Origin: Flemingiibacterium sp045587285
Lineage (GTDB): Bacteria > Bacillota > Clostridia > Oscillospirales > CAG-272
Direction of reading: 5' to 3'
DNA: 7,579 nucleotides
Assembly: GCA_045587285.1 (NCBI GenBank)
Contig: JAZNBZ010000276.1
Coordinates: forward strand, 1 to 7,579
How positions within the stretch are numbered: position 1 is the stretch's first letter; each line of letters opens with the position of its first letter. The position numbers and the translations under genes were made by a program. Positions 1-7,343 of this stretch are shown in pieces. Below the pieces are notes generated by a model, which was not told the DNA's origin, ran no database searches, and saw only the letters and a program-made list of their open reading frames with translations.

Positions 1-77
1 GACTTGCGGTTCTCCATAAAATATTCGTCTATAAATTGGCGTATTGCCTCCGCCCTCTCGGGACTCCACTTATTCAT
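1..77 (-). CDS. N-terminal fragment of a LexA-like winged-helix regulator, cut by window edge
   Basis: An ATG at 77-75 preceded by GGAGG (87-83) at 5 nt opens a frame that continues to the window edge. The visible 25 residues include MNKWSPERAEAIRQFIDEYF followed by MENRK. The pattern of an N-terminal helix with I-x-x-F-I-x-x-Y-x-x-x-N resembles the first helix of the LexA-type DNA-binding domain, where the text normally goes on to a proline and the REI recognition helix outside this window. The consensus promoter at 121-149 and the ribosome binding site make this a real gene start. The family assignment rests on one helix; a phage-type S24 repressor or another winged-helix protein would look similar. 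It has its own promoter beyond the terminator, so I do not count it as part of the operon. Confidence 0.6.
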   Translation of the reverse strand, partial: MNKWSPERAEAIRQFIDEYFMENRK

Positions 78-98
78 AAATGCCTCCAAATTACATAA

Positions 99-112
99 GG
101 TATATTTGTACC
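99..112. promoter_or_regulatory. Possible operator: imperfect inverted repeat GGTATA-TT-TGTACC
   Basis: This 14-nt inverted repeat has GGTA and TACC arms and one inner mismatch. It falls at or just after the predicted transcription start of the consensus promoter and upstream of the ribosome binding site, where a repressor would block initiation. Since the gene behind it looks like a DNA-binding regulator, self-repression is a reasonable guess. The repeat is short, so chance occurrence is quite possible. Confidence 0.35.
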
Positions 113-120
113 GTGTAGTA

Positions 121-149
121 ATTATAGCACACGAAGGAAAGTTTGTCAA
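121..149 (-). promoter_or_regulatory. Consensus sigma-70/SigA promoter for the gene starting at 77
   Basis: On the minus strand TTGACA (149-144) and TATAAT (126-121) both match the vegetative sigma factor consensus exactly, separated by the ideal 17 nt. Transcription should start near 114 and run into the gene starting at 77. It lies just past the operon terminator, so the downstream gene is an independent unit. Confidence 0.85.
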
Positions 150-176
150 TAGGTTTTGCGAAAATTTCACGACGAC

Positions 177-209
177 AAAACGAGACCGCACTTTTACGTG
201 CGGTCTCGT
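177..209 (-). terminator. Rho-independent terminator of the six-gene operon
   Basis: CGAGACCGCAC (181-191) is the exact reverse complement of 198-208, giving an 11-bp GC-rich stem with a 6-nt loop; A180-T209 can add one more pair. On the minus strand the stem is followed by TTTT (180-177) and then GTCGTC, so the T tract is short. It lies 46 nt beyond the radical SAM stop. There is no T tract on the plus side, so it should act only for the minus-strand operon. Confidence 0.8.
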
Positions 210-254
210 CGAGAAATCATTCATTAAATAGGAATGGAATTTTCACCCACTCGC

Positions 255-1934
255 TCAATCTTCTACATCAAGAATATCTGCATCATCCATAATGGATATT
301 TGCTGATATTGAGGATGTGTTTTTTCTTCTTTTCCACTATAGTGAATTAAATAAAAGTCAAGTATTTCTTTAAGGTCATTAGGCCATTCGATCTTTTTCA
401 AATCACTAACATTCAATGATACTAATTTCATCAGACATTTTTTCTGTTCATCTGTCAATTGTCTATAAAGCTCTTGCCATTTTGCTGTAATACCGTTTTC
501 CTCAAAATGTGACCTGAACATAATTAAATCCCTCGGCATTGCTAAAAGCTCAAAAAATTCTTCATGATTGTTACCAAATGCTTTATAGAAGAATGTTGAT
601 CCTGCTGCTACGACCCCCTTAGTTACTTGAAGAATTGCTGAAATGGCACGAACGGATTTCTTGTCCCAGTTAACACCAATATACTCTCTATCGGTTCTAT
701 CAATTGGAGAGTATTTCATCGGAAATGAAAAAATTTGTATTCCAAGTTCTTTATTAAGATCAATATTTATACGTAATCTATCATATAGCTCTTCGGGTTT
801 ATCCTTATAGTTAAATAGCATATAATTAGATATTTCTTTAATTCCATGACGATGTGCTATGCGCACGGCCTCGCAATATTTGTCTTTCAACTTAATATCA
901 TCAAAAGCAATTCGCAACGGTCTGATTGCAAGACGCGCAAGTTGCGTCATGTTTTCATCATTGATCTTTCTTCCATCAACACCTTGGTTGAAATCCAGAT
1001 AACGAGCCTTCGCCGATTTACTACGATATTTTTCAATAATTGGAGTTAGCTCGGTTTCATGTTCAAGCATATACTCAGCAAAATCCTCCGCCTCTTCTGC
1101 CCCAATAACAACTTGAAGGAATATATCAAGCATTTCAGCGGACTTAATGCGCTTTTTGAATTTCTCCAAATATGCCATCATCTTCTTGTCGAGAAACTCA
1201 GCACGGTCTCCGTTATGATATCGCATCATAACAATATTATAAGTCCCCGGATCAACATATTTTGCACCTCGACCAAATCCTGCGGCACATAAATCATCAA
1301 CCAACGCCTCGAGATCAGGTGTGTTCAAAACATTATTATCCAATAGTAGAAGATGTTGCTTGGGACCGTATTTTCGGTCAATTGCATTTATTTGTTCAAT
1401 GATATTATTAGTAATATGGAAATTTGGCTCTAATATTGGAACCGCGCAGAAAGAACAGTGGTTAGGACATCCTCGCGTTGTATAAGCAAAATAGTTATCG
1501 CCCGCTGGATATTTATAATCGATTTCTTCCAAGATGTCATAATCGAGTGGCAACTGATCAACATTAATGTCATTATTGTCGCCCACAACGGAGGTATCAG
1601 TAAACAACCCCGTTAAAATATGTGACCTCTCAATACCCGTTGCTTCAATAATCTTATCCGGCATAAGAGATGCCATAATACCGCCAACATACAGCGAATC
1701 AACATCATCAACAAGTCGCATATAATGATTGATTGTTTCCACAGAGATTGCAAAATCAAAAGTGAACAATGTTGTTACGTAAATTCTGTCCCAAACCTCT
1801 GCATCAATACTTGGATTCATCCCTTTTACAAAATGAACTTCATCACCAAGCATTTTATGATAAGTACTTATTTTCATCAATCCCATTGGCGGGTATTTGT
1901 TTTTATAATTTGGTTCTACTAATAATACTCTCAT
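255..1934 (-). CDS. Radical SAM enzyme with B12-binding-like N-terminal region, function unknown
   Basis: A 559-residue protein. CPNHCSFC (residues 156-163; C156, C160, C163) is the CxxxCxxC motif holding the 4Fe-4S cluster that cleaves S-adenosylmethionine to a radical. It is preceded by YTTRG, as in MiaB-like and B12-type radical SAM enzymes. Residues 1-140 (MRVLLVEPNY, then PPMGLMKIS) resemble the B12-binding-like Rossmann domain that often precedes such cores, but I find no DxHxxG cobalamin-ligand motif, so cobalamin use is doubtful. LLLLDNNVL (195-203) and LDFNQGVDGRKI (313-324) look like later core strands. Between them, about residues 225-310 form a charged, helix-rich insertion. The C-terminal 140 residues match nothing I recognise. 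The start overlaps the GHKL stop as ATGA, with GAAG at 1943-1940. The substrate is unknown; nucleic acid, nucleotide and peptide modification are all open. No viperin-type similarity is evident beyond the cluster motif. Confidence 0.85.
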   Translation of the reverse strand: MRVLLVEPNYKNKYPPMGLMKISTYHKMLGDEVHFVKGMNPSIDAEVWDRIYVTTLFTFDFAISVETINHYMRLVDDVDSLYVGGIMASLMPDKIIEATGIERSHILTGLFTDTSVVGDNNDINVDQLPLDYDILEEIDYKYPAGDNYFAYTTRGCPNHCSFCAVPILEPNFHITNNIIEQINAIDRKYGPKQHLLLLDNNVLNTPDLEALVDDLCAAGFGRGAKYVDPGTYNIVMMRYHNGDRAEFLDKKMMAYLEKFKKRIKSAEMLDIFLQVVIGAEEAEDFAEYMLEHETELTPIIEKYRSKSAKARYLDFNQGVDGRKINDENMTQLARLAIRPLRIAFDDIKLKDKYCEAVRIAHRHGIKEISNYMLFNYKDKPEELYDRLRINIDLNKELGIQIFSFPMKYSPIDRTDREYIGVNWDKKSVRAISAILQVTKGVVAAGSTFFYKAFGNNHEEFFELLAMPRDLIMFRSHFEENGITAKWQELYRQLTDEQKKCLMKLVSLNVSDLKKIEWPNDLKEILDFYLIHYSGKEEKTHPQYQQISIMDDADILDVED

Positions 1935-3514
1935 TTTTTCTTCACGCTCAATTCTGATTTTATCTTTTCTCTCAATGCTTCAGCAGTCTTGGGATCATCT
2001 GTGAAGTATGTATCTATCACAGAGATGATGCGTTGATATAATTTGCGCTCATCACGGCTATACGAAGAAGGCAAATCATTTTTGGTCGCATATCCTGCAT
2101 TAACAATTTTCGTATTCAGCGCAGTTACTTTTTTTGTTGCGGTTTCTGTTTGAGAAAGTGTTTTTTCAACAGTTTCTTTACGTTCATCATCAAATGTGCC
2201 ACGCTCTAAAGCTTTACGAACAGTTTTTTCTTCCTTTTCGCGAGAGCGAGCTATTTTTTCGAGACGCTCAGCGATCTGTTCCCGTTTTTCGTCAGAAGTA
2301 ATTGCGCCAGAGTCAATTTTTTCTTCCAATTCTTTCTGCTCTTCATTCAATTTAGTCAAATTACGAAGCGCAGAGGTCGCTTCTGATGTTCCACGACGAT
2401 ATTTCTTGTTTATTGTTCCTGCCCACTCACCCAGTGTTTTTCGCATTTCGTTGTAAACTGTGCTTGGCTCAAAATCGTCTCTTTGGGAATTTGGAACCAA
2501 TTCATCATGTAGCACATGGATTTCTCCTGCAAACATTCTGTTTGCATTATGACCCTCTGAGGGAAAGAATTTAGCAAAGGTTGTTCCATTACCAACAAGG
2601 ATATTTCCTTTACGGAAACGTATCCCCTGAACAGCTTCATCAGAAATAACGCCTGAAAAATCGGTAATTGCCAACCACCCAATATACAACGGCTCGCCGT
2701 CCGCTGCTTCTTGATAGATGAACTCAACATCACGCACATAATCCTTTGTTTTGGTGCGTTCTTGTTTGCCAGTTGACATACTACGAGAATACAACTTATA
2801 GATTGGTTTTCTCCGTTCACCTCGAAGAATTTTATAGCAAGTAATTGGATGACCTTTGTCTGAAAAATATTCTCGTATTTTTCTTGCCTGAACAAACTGC
2901 TGACTATCAAAATCAATAGGAGCTGTTTCAGCAAGGTACCGAATGGCATCTTCCTCATCTAATAATCCTGATTCCTTAGGAACGCCAATTAGACGGACTT
3001 CAAAATAATGCTTTTCCGTATCTTCTGGTTGTTCCTCAAAGGTGCTTATAGCTTTGAATGTTTCCATAATATCAGACGTTTCATTGTTGGTTTTTTTCAA
3101 TAATTGTTGCATCCGAACACAATTACAAGTCATGATAGTTTTGGCGGAATCCCCTATAGCCGATGTTATAAACTGTACCGTTTCTGCATAAGCAAGCCCA
3201 CCCAAGCGTCCGATACCACGAAAACCACGTTGTGTTACACCGTCTTTGTCAGATGCACCAACATTCATCAACTTAACTTTTGCGATATCCAACGGTATAC
3301 CAAGGCCATTATCTCTGATGACAATATTGCGTTTTTCATTATCAATAGAAATATGTATTTCGGCTTCTGTTGATTGCAAAACACCTGCCTCTATTGCCTT
3401 GTCGATAGAATCAGAAGAATTTTGAATATATTCTCGATAAACGTGCATCGGATTTGAATACATTCCTTTTGTCAGTATTTCCAAAAGAAATTTTCCTGCA
3501 ACAGGTTCTGTCAT
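1931..3514 (-). CDS. HSP90/MutL-like GHKL ATPase with charged helical tail
   Basis: A 527-residue protein with a clear N-terminal GHKL (Bergerat) ATPase fold: N box YREYIQNSSDSID (residues 26-38; E28, N32, D35), G1 box IRDNGLGIP (66-74; D68, G70, G72) and G2 box QRGFRGIGRLGG (95-106). The arrangement is closer to HSP90 and MutL than to histidine kinases, and there is no phospho-acceptor histidine domain. The middle part carries RFRKGNILVGN (299-309) and VPNSQRDDFEP (340-350), like the HSP90-type transducer segment whose arginine reaches the nucleotide. Residues about 375-470 are strongly charged and helical, probably a coiled coil, and the C terminus is lysine-rich. I see neither a MutL DQHA-type endonuclease motif nor an HSP90 MEEVD tail. 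It probably works as a nucleotide-driven dimeric clamp or chaperone for its neighbours; its actual partner is unknown. AGGGGG at 3529-3524, inside the HerA-like gene, precedes the start by 9 nt. Confidence 0.85.
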   Translation of the reverse strand: MTEPVAGKFLLEILTKGMYSNPMHVYREYIQNSSDSIDKAIEAGVLQSTEAEIHISIDNEKRNIVIRDNGLGIPLDIAKVKLMNVGASDKDGVTQRGFRGIGRLGGLAYAETVQFITSAIGDSAKTIMTCNCVRMQQLLKKTNNETSDIMETFKAISTFEEQPEDTEKHYFEVRLIGVPKESGLLDEEDAIRYLAETAPIDFDSQQFVQARKIREYFSDKGHPITCYKILRGERRKPIYKLYSRSMSTGKQERTKTKDYVRDVEFIYQEAADGEPLYIGWLAITDFSGVISDEAVQGIRFRKGNILVGNGTTFAKFFPSEGHNANRMFAGEIHVLHDELVPNSQRDDFEPSTVYNEMRKTLGEWAGTINKKYRRGTSEATSALRNLTKLNEEQKELEEKIDSGAITSDEKREQIAERLEKIARSREKEEKTVRKALERGTFDDERKETVEKTLSQTETATKKVTALNTKIVNAGYATKNDLPSSYSRDERKLYQRIISVIDTYFTDDPKTAEALREKIKSELSVKKK

Positions 3515-5190
3515 TATTTGCTACCCCCTTGATTATAGGATGGGAATGGGAATTGAATTTTTAATAATGTCTTGAATACGGGATGATGAACAATCAAATC
3601 ACCTTTCTTCAAGCGCGTCATCATATTGGCATATACAGACGGAACAAACTTGTAATCAGGACGAGATACTTCAATAGCATTAGTGCGTCCATAAATATTT
3701 GTTCCACAATTGCCTTTAATACGGTCATGAATAGCACTTCTGAACTGTTCCGCAGAAAAAAGGATTACACCTTCAGAACGTCCACGTTCTGTAATATCAA
3801 GCAAATTTGCAAGTAATGGCGAATTCTTATTGCTGGAAGTAGATGGTGCATATTTGTTTAGCTCGTCCACGAAAATAATAATTTTCTTAGGGACAGGTTT
3901 TTCGCTGGTGCGATCATCCAAATCAAAATCTCCGTGTTTCAAAGAATAGACAGAACGAATAATGTCACCGAAAACCAAGCATTGGAGCTGTTCAGTAAGT
4001 CCTGCGATATCTACAACCATCATTTCTCCGCCATTGATATTCAGAACTTCATCCGAAAGATATACTTGATGTTGCTCTTTCTTACCCGATTTTGCATTTA
4101 CAAAAATATCATCATTGATAGAATTGTTGATAAGCCGGCGGAAACGTTGCCATGATTGAATCAAAATACTGGAGTTGTCTTTCTTGCTGCTTCCTTTGCT
4201 ACAAAACTCTTTCAAAACCTCTTTGAAATTAGCCCAACTCAAATCTCCCTTAAATTCCGGACCATAATCAATATAGTTCAAAATCGACTCGATTGTATAG
4301 TTAGGATCATCTACATTGGCAAACAACATATCTACCTTATTGATGTCATGTTCAAATGTATAGATAAAGTTTGCAGCTTGCTCATTATTGAATTGCTCTA
4401 ACAAATCCTCAGTAGGCAATGCAGTATTCGCATACAACTTGTCCTTTTGTTGTCTATATGGATATAGATATTTTACGTTTTCAAACGGTGTGCAAGGCAC
4501 ACCCAAATCGTCCCAATCTTGACGTTGTGTCTCCGTAATTTTCTCGTTCGGCTGATGAACATGAAGCAAATCGTCTCCCTTGACATTCATTACAATAATA
4601 GCAACATCATCCTTACATTTATGCTGAATAGCTTTCAAAAGAAACATAACATAGCTTGTCTTTGTCGCCAAACCAGAAATGCCCGAAATATTCATATGCG
4701 CACCTTCCGGGCCAATCAAAAAATCTCCATTGTACTTAATAGGAACAGAGACATTGTTACCCGCCTTCATAAGTCCGGCTGGTATAGCTGTTTTTTCGTC
4801 AATATTATCAAGTCCAAGTGCTACTTGAATATCTTCTTCATTTGCCGTATAAACAGGAGAACCTTCAAAAACGGGCATGAAATTCTCTTTCGTATTATGA
4901 ATAACCGACACTTTAGCATAAGAAAGAGAAAGACGTCGTGTCATAGGAGCTATATCCACATTACCAAAATCAGAAGAAACATAATTACTGATATGTCCCG
5001 TACCATCGGTAATGTGGAATATATCTTGGACAACACCATATGTAATAGAAGCATCTGTTTTATTTTCGACAAGCACTATGTCGAAAGGACTTAAAATTGT
5101 ATCATCAGATAGCCAAAATTGAAATTCATCACAGGATGAAGGATTCTTTTCTGTAGCAGATACTTTACCAATCAGTTTTCTTGTACTCAT
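3514..5190 (-). CDS. HerA/FtsK-type hexameric ATPase (DNA translocase)
   Basis: A 558-residue protein with HerA organisation. Residues 1-90 look like the beta-rich HAS barrel (IGKVSATEK, then DIVLVENK and YGVVQDI). A RecA-like ATPase core follows, with a P-loop at 170-179 (GISGLATKTS), Walker B at 437-443 (IIIFVDE, D442 and E443), then LLDITERGRSEGVILFSAEQ (463-482, R469 and R471), which matches the HerA helix carrying arginine-finger/sensor residues followed by the sensor glutamine. HerA rings pump DNA and activate NurA. The P-loop is atypical: canonical HerA reads GxTGSGKS, while here one residue is added and the glycine before the lysine is T176, though K177 and T178 remain. A variable segment of about 200 residues (roughly 205-400) separates Walker A and B. 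AAGGAG at 5204-5199 supports the start. The stop overlaps the next ATG by one base (TAATG). Confidence 0.85.
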   Translation of the reverse strand: MSTRKLIGKVSATEKNPSSCDEFQFWLSDDTILSPFDIVLVENKTDASITYGVVQDIFHITDGTGHISNYVSSDFGNVDIAPMTRRLSLSYAKVSVIHNTKENFMPVFEGSPVYTANEEDIQVALGLDNIDEKTAIPAGLMKAGNNVSVPIKYNGDFLIGPEGAHMNISGISGLATKTSYVMFLLKAIQHKCKDDVAIIVMNVKGDDLLHVHQPNEKITETQRQDWDDLGVPCTPFENVKYLYPYRQQKDKLYANTALPTEDLLEQFNNEQAANFIYTFEHDINKVDMLFANVDDPNYTIESILNYIDYGPEFKGDLSWANFKEVLKEFCSKGSSKKDNSSILIQSWQRFRRLINNSINDDIFVNAKSGKKEQHQVYLSDEVLNINGGEMMVVDIAGLTEQLQCLVFGDIIRSVYSLKHGDFDLDDRTSEKPVPKKIIIFVDELNKYAPSTSSNKNSPLLANLLDITERGRSEGVILFSAEQFRSAIHDRIKGNCGTNIYGRTNAIEVSRPDYKFVPSVYANMMTRLKKGDLIVHHPVFKTLLKIQFPFPSYNQGGSK

Positions 5191-5205
5191 TTTTCTATCT
5201 CCTTA

Positions 5206-6330
5206 TTACCTAAAGTCTCGTTTGAAATTATTAATAAACACTAAATCACTTTCAAATGTGGATTTGATGAGCGTTTCTGTAAGATATACGGGGTACAGAT
5301 GACTTGCCCACCGTTCATCTCGTCCATAGCAAGTAGGTGAACATTCATTAAGTAACGATAATGAAATCGTATCAACAACATCCGTTGGGATTCCGCTGTC
5401 GTAATAATCTTCTAACGCCATCTTTTCAATTTTGATTATACCTTCAAGTGGATTTGATACTCTGTTTTTGGGACGTATTCTTAGATACCAAACGCCAAAC
5501 CTTCTTCCGCGATCATTTTCTTTTAGGAACACGGGAGTTCGTTCTCCAAATTCAAGTTTTAGAAGTTCCGCGCCAATTTGTGTTCCTCCGCGTTTTGATT
5601 TATGGGATGTTGGAAGCATAGGATTAAAACTCTTTGAAACACCTATTACATTGTAGAATAAATCAGCAAACTCGGTTTTTCCTGTATCCTGACGAATAAA
5701 TTGAAGCGGTCCGTCAACAACAAGCATTCGATCTGTATCCAAGGACCCGGATTTTACCATGCTGGATAAGATTCCTATTTCCATATCGTGCATCATAGTA
5801 TTCGCTTTTGCAATTGCCGCATTGACGGGAATATTATGTTTTTCAGGTTCAAAGCGATAATCCACCACTTCCAAAAACATTTCTTGAGCAATTTTGGTAC
5901 GACCTATGCGTTGCTGAATTTCTTTGAAATCCACCGTATTAACCTTATCACTCAACAGTAAAAGATTCTTTCTCTGTATTGCTTCATGTGAATGGAGCTT
6001 TTTATTTCTATCTCTCTCAGTACAGCCAGCTCTAATTTGAGCAACCACAACGGGGTATATTTTCTTTCCGTCAATCACAATATCACCGATTTTGTATGTT
6101 CGTCTGGAGCCGTCCATAAAGAACGAAAAATTAGAAAAAGTACGATCCTCTTCAAAGAGTTTATATTTCCTAATTTTATTGGACTCATCTGTTTCAAATG
6201 GTTTTCCAATCACCTTGATTTCGTCACCTTCATCTTGATACGGCTCTTGATAATAGTGATCAAGATCAAGGCTTTCATTTTGATACAATGCCACTCCGCA
6301 CTTATCAAATATTTTATCTAAAGTAGGCAT
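5206..6330 (-). CDS. NurA-domain nuclease (HerA partner)
   Basis: A 374-residue protein that I read as a NurA nuclease, an RNase H-like, Mn-dependent 5'-to-3' exonuclease/endonuclease that docks on a HerA ring in archaeal DNA-end resection. Visible family landmarks are FFMDGSRR (residues 70-77), with the first catalytic aspartate D73; E184 in an alpha-helix (MEIGILSS); MLVVDGPL (202-209), with the second aspartate D206; GVSKS (230-234), with K233; and the C-terminal SHLYPVYLTE block (343-352), with H344, matching the conserved H/YP-x-x-L helix. All acidic core residues are kept, so nuclease activity is plausible. There is no signal peptide or membrane segment. The gene starts 14 nt after the AbiEii stop and ends 15 nt before the HerA-like gene, which supports the NurA reading. 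A GTG at 6345 is a possible longer start but has no ribosome binding site. Other RNase H-like nucleases remain possible but less likely. Confidence 0.8.
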   Translation of the reverse strand: MPTLDKIFDKCGVALYQNESLDLDHYYQEPYQDEGDEIKVIGKPFETDESNKIRKYKLFEEDRTFSNFSFFMDGSRRTYKIGDIVIDGKKIYPVVVAQIRAGCTERDRNKKLHSHEAIQRKNLLLLSDKVNTVDFKEIQQRIGRTKIAQEMFLEVVDYRFEPEKHNIPVNAAIAKANTMMHDMEIGILSSMVKSGSLDTDRMLVVDGPLQFIRQDTGKTEFADLFYNVIGVSKSFNPMLPTSHKSKRGGTQIGAELLKLEFGERTPVFLKENDRGRRFGVWYLRIRPKNRVSNPLEGIIKIEKMALEDYYDSGIPTDVVDTISLSLLNECSPTCYGRDERWASHLYPVYLTETLIKSTFESDLVFINNFKRDFR

Positions 6331-6342
6331 ATTTTTCTCCTT
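6331..6342 (-). promoter_or_regulatory. Ribosome binding site that fixes the NurA start
   Basis: AAGGAG at 6342-6337 sits 6 nt before the ATG at 6330. It lies between the AbiEii stop and the NurA gene, and favours the ATG over the in-frame GTG at 6345, which would lie upstream of this site. Confidence 0.75.
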
Positions 6343-6344
6343 CA

Positions 6345-7343
6345 CTATATCTGATTGATTTCCGTCTCAAGCTTCTCTATCCCCTCGATAATCTCCTCGA
6401 AGCTCGGCTTATCTCCAAACAGCATATTCTGCATATGCTCGTAGTCATCGCGGAGCTTATCGAGATTATAGTCGGGGGGCATCAAACACATTGTACCGCG
6501 CTTGGCAAGGTCATATCTTGCCCACGGGCAACGGTAGAACTTGTCTTTGAAGTCCACAACACGTGTGAGTATGTCATTATCTGCAAGCGCAGTATCATTC
6601 ACTTCAGTCTGCATCATCCGATACAGATCGTAATAGTGGCGGGAATATCTTGTCGGGAACGGTCTATCTTCCGCGCGGAAGGCTTCTCTATGTAAAATCG
6701 TAACCTTCTCCCAAAAAGTACGCTCAGGCAAAACAGTTAAAATATCCGTCGAAGGTTGCTTGAACAATCTTCCGTACTCTTGTGCTGCGTAAGGCATGAT
6801 ATCTGCAACCTTAACGGGAGTCCAAGCGGCAAGAGCACCTATCTCAAGTCTGATTTCTTGGAGAATCGACATATCCGCAAAGCTGTTCGGATATGCAATT
6901 TTAACAGTTTGGGGATCATTATCGTCAATAAAACATTTAACATTGCCACCGAGATCGGCGGTAAGGTCAGCTGCGACAGAAGGAAGAAATGTGTCGCGCA
7001 AAAAATCTTCGGCTCTCGTGTTTGCCTCTTTGTTGAAAATATCCTGCTTCGTATTGCTACGCTGTTCCCACGGCTCGTTGATGCCGTATCCAAGAACACG
7101 CCAATCGAGGATCAAGTCAATATCCTCGGAGAAGCGTTCTATGAGTCCATAAGCTTTGGAAAGACTTGTACCACCCTTAAAGGCGAGCTTATCTTTCCAC
7201 GCGCAACGATGAAAAAGGTAGTCGAGCATATAGCAAACCCAAAAGTCTTTTTCAATAATTGCTTCGCTCATACCCATCTTGGCGGCTGTATTACGAAACA
7301 GCGCCTCGCGATCACGTGCAGGTATCGTTGCTATATTTCTCAT
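6345..7343 (-). CDS. AbiEii-family nucleotidyltransferase toxin (DUF1814)
   Basis: A 332-residue protein of normal length for AbiEii toxins. Family motifs in order: KGGTSLSKAYG (residues 56-66), the nucleotide-binding GG/S of the polymerase-beta-like fold; SEDIDL (72-77) with the paired metal-binding aspartates D74 and D76; ERTFWEKVTILH (207-218), the conserved E-x-x-x-W-x-K block; and SRHYYDLY (234-241), the R-x-x-x-D helix. All expected catalytic positions are present, so the enzyme looks intact. Relatives transfer nucleotides, for example onto tRNA acceptor ends (MenT), or bind GTP (AbiEii), and stop growth when unrestrained. An in-frame ATG lies 42 nt upstream at 7385, but it is inside the antitoxin gene and would prepend a basic non-family peptide. 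The ATG at 7343 has GGAG at 7354-7351, 7 nt away, and overlaps the antitoxin stop. Its GC content looks higher than that of the genes downstream. Confidence 0.9.
   Translation of the reverse strand: MRNIATIPARDREALFRNTAAKMGMSEAIIEKDFWVCYMLDYLFHRCAWKDKLAFKGGTSLSKAYGLIERFSEDIDLILDWRVLGYGINEPWEQRSNTKQDIFNKEANTRAEDFLRDTFLPSVAADLTADLGGNVKCFIDDNDPQTVKIAYPNSFADMSILQEIRLEIGALAAWTPVKVADIMPYAAQEYGRLFKQPSTDILTVLPERTFWEKVTILHREAFRAEDRPFPTRYSRHYYDLYRMMQTEVNDTALADNDILTRVVDFKDKFYRCPWARYDLAKRGTMCLMPPDYNLDKLRDDYEHMQNMLFGDKPSFEEIIEGIEKLETEINQI

Noticed and set aside
181..208. The inverted repeat as a recombination or attachment site
   Set aside because: The GC-rich stem, small loop, following T run and position just after the last gene are fully explained by a terminator.
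4..231. Plus-strand open frame of 75 codons across the intergenic region
   Set aside because: It runs through the terminator stem and antisense to the promoter and start of the LexA-like gene, and has no ribosome binding site.
255..1934. The radical SAM gene as a prokaryotic viperin
   Set aside because: Apart from the cluster motif I see no viperin-specific sequence, and the protein is much longer, with an added N-terminal region like that of B12-type enzymes.
2410..2958. Minus-strand open frame of 182 codons in another frame within the GHKL gene
   Set aside because: It overlaps the GHKL coding frame entirely, which has intact motifs on both sides, and the alternative translation matches nothing I recognise.
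1931..3514. The GHKL gene as a sensor histidine kinase
   Set aside because: It has no membrane segment or phospho-acceptor histidine domain, and the ATPase domain is at the N terminus in HSP90/MutL order.
4519..5094. Plus-strand open frame of 191 codons opposite the HerA-like gene
   Set aside because: Antisense shadow of a well-supported ATPase gene; the translated sequence has no recognisable domain and an unnatural composition.
6331..6345. GTG at 6345 as the NurA start, giving a TAGTG overlap with the toxin stop
   Set aside because: No ribosome binding site precedes it, whereas AAGGAG is placed 6 nt before the ATG at 6330.
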